Below are positions 5,578-9,442 of a stretch of DNA of 9,442 nt, piece by piece. Numbering within the stretch: the first letter of the stretch is position 1; each line of letters begins with the position of its first letter. The position numbers and the translations under genes were made by a program. The notes beneath the pieces were generated by a model, which searched no databases, was not told the DNA's origin, and saw only the letters and a program-made list of their open reading frames with translations. The stretch is from Hyphomicrobiales bacterium (GTDB taxonomy: Bacteria; Pseudomonadota; Alphaproteobacteria; Rhizobiales; Afifellaceae), in contig JACCSN010000546.1 of assembly GCA_013812985.1 (NCBI GenBank), forward strand, positions 1 to 9,442. Direction: 5' to 3'.

Positions 5578-7131
5578 ATGACCTCCACCAGTCAACCGGC
5601 CACGAAAAGCCCCGCAATCGTCGCCGTCAGCAATGTGTCGAAGCGCTTCGGCGTGGTCCAGGCGCTTTCCGACATCTCGATCGCCTTCCACCCCGGCGAG
5701 GTGCTCGGGCTGGTTGGGGAGAATGGCGCGGGCAAGTCGACGCTCACCCGCATCCTGGAAGGCGTTTACCGGCCCGATAGCGGCGAGGTCAGGGTCGATG
5801 GGAACCCCGTCACATTCGGCGAGCCGCGCGACGCGCATCGCACCGGCATCCGCATTATTCACCAGGAACCGGAGATCGTTCCCGAACTGACGGTGGCGGA
5901 GAATATCTTCATGGGCGACATCCCCCGGGTCGCCGGCGTCTTTTTGGACTGGCGCAAACTGGAGCGCCAAACCCACGATATCCTCGCCGATTTCGGCATG
6001 AGCCGGGACTTGTCGCCGCGGCAGCTTTGCACCGGGCTCGGGCCGGCGCAGCGGCAGGTCTTGGAGATCATGCGTGCGATCCGCGCCGGCGGCCGGCTGA
6101 TCGCATTCGATGAGCCGACGTCATCCTTGACCGACGACGAGGCGCGACGGCTGTTCCAGGTCGTGCGGCGACTTCGCGATGATGGCGTTTCGGTCGTCTA
6201 CATTTCGCACCGGCTGAACGAGATCGTCGACCTTGCCGACCGGGTCGTGGTTCTGCGGGACGGCCGCCTTGTGGCGGACAGGCCGGCGGAGGGCGTCGAC
6301 GAAGCGGAGATCGGCCGCCTGATGGTCGGCAGGGACGTGGGCAGCCTGTTCTCGCGCAGGCGCCAGGCGCGCACCGACGTCGCGCTGCGCGTGACAAATC
6401 TCACGACCGCCGCCATCGACAACGTCAGTTTAGAGGTTCGCGCCGGCGAGGTCCTGGGCATTGGCGGGCTGATGGGGGCCGGACGCTCCGAGCTTGCCAA
6501 GGCCATCGTGGGCTTCGACCGTCGTGTCTCCGGCGCGATCCATGCGGCGGGCAAGGCGGTGCGTCCGAACAGCCCCGCCGACGCGATCCTCGCCGGGATC
6601 GGCCTTGCGCCGGAAGACCGCAAGCAAGAGGCTCTGCTGCTGTTCCGCAGCGTTCTGGACAACGCGACGCTCTGCATCCCCGACAAGGTCAGCCGTTTCG
6701 GCTTTTTCCAGAGAGGCCGAGCCCAGGGCATCACGCAAAATCTCGCTGACCGCCTATCGATCCGCACGCCGAACCTCGACCAGCCGGTCTCACGCCTGTC
6801 CGGTGGCAACCAGCAGAAGGTCGTCCTGGCGCGATGGCTGGCGCGCGAGCCGCGGGTGCTCATTCTGGACGAGCCGACGCGGGGCATCGATGTCGGCGCT
6901 AAGGCGGAGATCTACCAGCTCATCGACGAGCTCGCGGCGGCGGGAATCGCTCTCATCGTGATCTCGTCGGAGATGCCTGAGCTTCTCGGGCTGGCGGACC
7001 GGATCATCGTCATGGCCGGCGGGCGGATCGTCGGCGAACTCGACCGCGCGGAAGCGTTCGAAGACGCGATCCTGCGCCTCGCCATGCACACCGCCGAGCC
7101 CGCCCCGGAACTGAAGGACAACGCAGCATGA
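5578..7131 (+). CDS. Sugar ABC importer ATPase, two nucleotide-binding domains (AraG/RbsA/MglA type)
   Basis: This is the cytoplasmic ATPase subunit that powers sugar uptake, 517 residues with two fused ATPase domains as in AraG, RbsA and MglA. Domain 1 has Walker A GENGAGKST at 47-55, a degenerate signature LGPAQ at 154-158, and Walker B ending Asp178-Glu179 in FDEPTSSL. Domain 2 has a non-canonical Walker A, GGLMGAGRS at 296-304 with Arg303 in place of Lys, a canonical signature LSGGNQ at 407-412, and Walker B Asp431-Glu432 in LDEPTRGID. This asymmetry is normal for the family, where one site is weak. The ATG at 5578 is preferred over the GTG just before it because GGGA then lies at a workable, though short, distance; no strong Shine-Dalgarno is present, which fits reduced translation after the hairpin. 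Its stop overlaps the permease start (ATGA). Confidence 0.95.
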   Translation: MTSTSQPATKSPAIVAVSNVSKRFGVVQALSDISIAFHPGEVLGLVGENGAGKSTLTRILEGVYRPDSGEVRVDGNPVTFGEPRDAHRTGIRIIHQEPEIVPELTVAENIFMGDIPRVAGVFLDWRKLERQTHDILADFGMSRDLSPRQLCTGLGPAQRQVLEIMRAIRAGGRLIAFDEPTSSLTDDEARRLFQVVRRLRDDGVSVVYISHRLNEIVDLADRVVVLRDGRLVADRPAEGVDEAEIGRLMVGRDVGSLFSRRRQARTDVALRVTNLTTAAIDNVSLEVRAGEVLGIGGLMGAGRSELAKAIVGFDRRVSGAIHAAGKAVRPNSPADAILAGIGLAPEDRKQEALLLFRSVLDNATLCIPDKVSRFGFFQRGRAQGITQNLADRLSIRTPNLDQPVSRLSGGNQQKVVLARWLAREPRVLILDEPTRGIDVGAKAEIYQLIDELAAAGIALIVISSEMPELLGLADRIIVMAGGRIVGELDRAEAFEDAILRLAMHTAEPAPELKDNAA

Positions 7132-8135
7132 CTCCTGCCATTCACGACAGCAACCAGCACAGGCGGGACGTCTTTCGGTTCGGCGGCTCCGGCGGCGTGG
7201 TCGACAGGATCGGCATCCACAATGTCAGTCTCGTCCTGGCGCTGCTGATCCTGATCGCCCTCTTCGGATGGATCCGCGCCGACGTCTTCTTCTCCGCCCG
7301 CAACATCCTGAACATCGGGATGGCGATCACAATCCTGGGCGTTCTGGCGATGAGCCAGACAGTGGTGATCGTCTCCGGCGGGCTGGATATTTCGGTCGGC
7401 TCGATCGTCGGGCTGACCACGGTGTCGACGGCGATCGTCATGGCCGCGACCGGCAGTCCGTTCCTCGGCATCGTGGCGGGGATCGTCGTCGGCGGGCTCG
7501 CCGGGCTCCTGAACGGGCTAATCATCACGATCGGGCGGGTGAACGCGGTCATCGCGACGCTCGGCACGATGGCGATCATCCGCGGAGTCGCGTTCATCAT
7601 CTCCGACGGCCAGTCGATCTCGATCTTCAACGACACCTTCCGCTTCATCGGTGTCGGCGTGTTCCTCGGGCTGCCGATCCCGATCTGGGTTCTGATCGTC
7701 ACCGCAGTGCTGTTCCAGATCTTCCTGGCCAAAACGGTGATCGGCCGCAACGTGTACGCCCTGGGCGGAAACCCTGTCGTCGCCCGTTTCTCGGGCATCA
7801 ACCTCACGACTTACCGCCTCGGCATTTACGTGATGAGCGGCGCGGCGGGCGGCATCGGCGGCATCCTGCTGGCGGCACGCACGGGCTCCGGCCAGCCGAT
7901 CTCCGGATCGCAGGGGCTGGAACTGGAGGCGATCACCGCGGCGGTGCTGGGCGGGTCCGCCTTGCAAGGAGGCAAGGGCACGATCCTGGGAGCCCTGCTC
8001 GGGGTTGCCGTGATCGGTGTGCTCAACAACGGGATGATTTTGACCGCAGTACCGACCTTCTACCAGCTTCTCGCCAAGGGTTCGCTCCTGATCCTGGCCG
8101 TCATCGTCGCCGAATACCAGCTGAACCGCTCGTAG
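7128..8135 (+). CDS. Sugar ABC importer permease (AraH/RbsC family)
   Basis: This inner-membrane channel subunit of the sugar importer probably acts as a homodimer with the preceding ATPase. The product is 335 residues and almost entirely hydrophobic, with roughly eight to ten membrane segments; the first runs from about residue 30 to 48 after a polar N-terminus. The family hallmark GGLDISVGS is at 84-92, and the cytoplasmic coupling region GGNPVVARFSGI and the glycine-rich GAAGGIGGILLAAR follow in the usual order, with LGGSALQGGKGT near the end. The ATG overlaps the ATPase stop by ATGA, indicating translational coupling. The family is certain from the sequence; the transported sugar is inferred from the binding protein and enzymes. 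Confidence 0.95.
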   Translation: MTPAIHDSNQHRRDVFRFGGSGGVVDRIGIHNVSLVLALLILIALFGWIRADVFFSARNILNIGMAITILGVLAMSQTVVIVSGGLDISVGSIVGLTTVSTAIVMAATGSPFLGIVAGIVVGGLAGLLNGLIITIGRVNAVIATLGTMAIIRGVAFIISDGQSISIFNDTFRFIGVGVFLGLPIPIWVLIVTAVLFQIFLAKTVIGRNVYALGGNPVVARFSGINLTTYRLGIYVMSGAAGGIGGILLAARTGSGQPISGSQGLELEAITAAVLGGSALQGGKGTILGALLGVAVIGVLNNGMILTAVPTFYQLLAKGSLLILAVIVAEYQLNRS

Positions 8136-8143
8136 TCCGGGCC

Positions 8144-8905
8144 ATGGCTGGCGCGGACACCCTGGCGCTTTCCGGTCCGGTCCTGACGATGCGGGTCGCC
8201 GGCAACGGCTCGGCCGTCCGCGACCGTGCGACACTGGTGCTGGCGACGCGCATCATCGCAGGCGCATATCCGCCGGAAACCCTGCTGCCTACGGAAAGCC
8301 GTCTCGTCGCCGAACTCGGCGTAAGCAGGACCGCCCTTCGCGAAGCCGTTCGCACGCTGGCCGCCAAGGGTTTTCTCGAAGCCAAACAGCGCGTGGGCAC
8401 GCGCGTGCGGCCGACGCACGAATGGCACCGGCTCGACCCCGACGTGCTGGGGTGGATGAGCGAGGTCGGCCTCGACCTCGACTTCGTGACCGGCCTCATC
8501 GAGTTCCGCCTGGTCGTCGAGCCGGCGGCCGCGGCGCTCGCCGCCGAACGCGCATCCGCCAACGAGCTTGCCCTCATCGAGACCGCTTACCTCGGCATGG
8601 TTCGGCACCTACCGAACGACATCGAAGCCTGCGTGCAAGCTGACGTCGCGTTCCACACCGCCATCCTGAAGGCGAGCCGAAATCCGGTTTTCGCGAACCT
8701 CGGCAACATCATTTCCGCGGCGCTTCACAGCGCCTTTCGGCTGACCACCTCCGCAAGCCGCTCATATGCGCGAACACTGGATGCGCATGGAGAGGTGTTG
8801 GAGGCGATCCGGATGCGCGATCCCGAGACCGCCCGGAGTCAAATGCAGTTCCTGATCGGGATTGCAGCGGAGGATGTGCGTAGTGCTCCCGTGCTGTCGG
8901 CGTAA
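8144..8905 (+). CDS. GntR/FadR-family transcriptional regulator, DgoR-like
   Basis: This DNA-binding regulator of 253 residues probably represses the operon until a pathway acid or sugar binds. A winged helix-turn-helix spans about residues 27-90, with PTESRLVAELGVSRTALREAVRTL as its core. An all-helical FCD ligand domain follows. The linker EWHRLDPDVLGWM closely matches the corresponding part of E. coli DgoR, the galactonate regulator, from memory of that protein. In the metal-site pattern of FCD domains, Asp167, His171 (in DVAFH) and His215 (in DAHGEV) are present. The fourth ligand, expected about 22 residues after His215, falls near Phe236-Leu237 and is not His, so the pocket may bind ligand without the usual metal. 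The gene starts eight bases after the permease stop with no clear Shine-Dalgarno, so it is likely translated by coupling; an ATG at 8189 is an alternative start. Confidence 0.9.
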   Translation: MAGADTLALSGPVLTMRVAGNGSAVRDRATLVLATRIIAGAYPPETLLPTESRLVAELGVSRTALREAVRTLAAKGFLEAKQRVGTRVRPTHEWHRLDPDVLGWMSEVGLDLDFVTGLIEFRLVVEPAAAALAAERASANELALIETAYLGMVRHLPNDIEACVQADVAFHTAILKASRNPVFANLGNIISAALHSAFRLTTSASRSYARTLDAHGEVLEAIRMRDPETARSQMQFLIGIAAEDVRSAPVLSA

Positions 8906-8926
8906 ACGGCAATAGAGTTCACCGGG

Positions 8927-9271
8927 TCAGCCGGAGAAAAGGTATCCTGGCGCGCCCTTCACGCCGACTTCGACTACAAACAGTCCGCCTTCCTGGGGGT
9001 TTTCTCCAAGATGTTCAGACGTCATCGTGAAGCGGGCAGACGTGATAAAAAGCGTTCTGAGATCAGGGCCCCCAAACGTGCAACTCGTCGGCCACGTGCA
9101 GGGCAGCTCAACGACATGGTCAAGGCTGCCGTCCGGTGCAAACCGGGCCACGCAGGCTCCCCCCACAACCCGGCAGTTCCAGACATAGCCTTCAGCGTCT
9201 AGGCAGGAACCGTCCGGAAGCCCCCGATCAAGCGGCGGTGAGAACACGCGGCGGTCTGAGAGCGTCTGATA
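8927..9271 (-). pseudogene. SMP-30/gluconolactonase family, C-terminal fragment truncated by IS630
   Basis: The minus strand reads TLSDRRVFSPPLDRGLPDG, then SCLDAEGYVWNCRVVGG, FAPDGSLDHVVELP, LRTLFITSA and a final GGLFVVEVGVKG before a stop at 8929-8927. This is the C-terminal part of the SMP-30 beta-propeller family of sugar lactonases. The PDG motif contains the family's catalytic Asp (codon 9214-9212). The N-terminal half, which carries the metal-binding Glu of the EGP motif, is absent: the frame runs into the IS630 end at about 9270. A GTG at 9247 could start a 106-residue product, but it would lack half the propeller. It converges on the regulator gene, with 21 bases between the two stops. 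In context it was probably the lactonase that opened the sugar lactone made by the SDR. Confidence 0.85.
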
Positions 9272-9278
9272 CCAACGG

Positions 9279-9301
9279 CCCTCATGTTTGACGGATGAGG
9301 G
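9279..9301. repeat. Inverted repeat spanning the IS630 transposase stop codon
   Basis: CCCTCAT (9279-9285) and ATGAGGG (9295-9301) form a perfect seven-base inverted repeat with a nine-base loop. It covers the transposase stop codon and lies next to the inferred element end. It could fold in RNA or be a subterminal transposase-binding repeat. No T tract follows on either strand. Confidence 0.5.
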
Positions 9302-9442
9302 TCCAATCGCGTGTTCCGATTGATGTGATGGTTGCGGGCTGGGCGATGAGTTTGCGCCAAGCGTCGCATGCGGCGTCGATGATGTCCTCGTAAGTCTCGA
9401 AGACGCGGTTGGAGAGCCAGTTGGCGCGCAGGTATTGCCAGA
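9282..9442 (-). CDS. IS630-family transposase, C-terminal part (partial)
   Basis: The minus strand, read from the window edge, gives 52 residues beginning WQYLRANWLSNRVFETYEDI, then DAACDAWRKL and TSIGTRDWTLIRQT, and a TGA stop (plus-strand TCA at 9282-9284). This is the C-terminus of an IS630-family DDE transposase common in Rhizobiales. The visible part has no frameshift or stop, so the element may be intact and recent, unlike the IS3 relic at the left. The catalytic residues lie outside the window. Confidence 0.85.
   Translation of the reverse strand, partial: WQYLRANWLSNRVFETYEDIIDAACDAWRKLIAQPATITSIGTRDWTLIRQT

Larger units (their letters stand above)
9272..9442 (-). mobile_element. IS630-family element, right-hand end, continuing beyond the window
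   Basis: The element is recognised from its transposase tail. IS630 elements insert at TA, and a TA occurs at 9270-9271 exactly where the lactonase homology stops, so I place the boundary there. The terminal inverted repeat cannot be confirmed because the other end is outside the window. Confidence 0.65.

Noticed and set aside
5221..5976. Minus-strand open frame across the binding-protein/ATPase junction
   Set aside because: It runs opposite two well-supported genes, has low-complexity composition and no known motif.
7268..8143. Long plus-strand frame running through the permease into the regulator
   Set aside because: The part before 8144 is an Arg/Pro-rich off-frame reading of the permease; only the portion from 8144 shows GntR/FadR features.
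1..9442. CRISPR array, tRNA or rRNA gene, riboswitch
   Set aside because: No regularly spaced direct repeats, no tRNA-like arms or rRNA core sequences, and no long leader that could hold a known riboswitch were seen by eye.

Overview
This GC-rich window is typical of an alphaproteobacterium. The transposase and recombinase relics look like those of Rhizobiales such as Mesorhizobium, Rhizobium or Bradyrhizobium. That placement rests on protein resemblance and base composition, not on a search. The window is an intact sugar-oxidation and uptake operon wedged between decayed mobile DNA on both sides, as expected of an accessory region (plasmid or island).

Left flank (1-1489), all broken. On the minus strand lies the N-terminal part of a large serine recombinase with a one-base frameshift (1-462). 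The tail of a DUF2924-type protein overlaps its start (459-608) and is not obvious as an ORF. On the plus strand follow a decayed IS3-family transposase core (about 761-1130) and the C-terminal third of a short-chain dehydrogenase (SDR) with a one-base insertion (1198-1489).

Core (1557-8905), all on the plus strand and apparently intact. In order: aldose 1-epimerase; DgoD-type D-galactonate dehydratase of the enolase superfamily; NAD-type SDR (probable sugar 1-dehydrogenase); AraF-like periplasmic sugar-binding protein; two-domain sugar ABC ATPase; AraH/RbsC-type permease; DgoR-like GntR/FadR regulator. Several junctions overlap or are tightly spaced. A promoter-like sequence with an inverted repeat lies just before the dehydratase, and a terminator-like hairpin with a T tract separates the binding-protein gene from the ATPase gene.

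The likely logic is uptake of an aldose (galactose and/or L-arabinose are the best guesses), anomer interconversion, oxidation at C1 to a lactone, hydrolysis to the aldonate and dehydration to a 2-keto-3-deoxy acid: the first half of a De Ley-Doudoroff-type route. No kinase or aldolase for the later steps is present.

Right flank (8927-9442). On the minus strand, an SMP-30/gluconolactonase gene, the expected lactonase, keeps only its C-terminal part. It is cut by the end of an IS630-family element whose transposase C-terminus runs off the window.

I found no strong evidence of an undescribed system. The points worth a second look are the control elements inside the operon, the loss of the lactonase, and the small relics at the edges.
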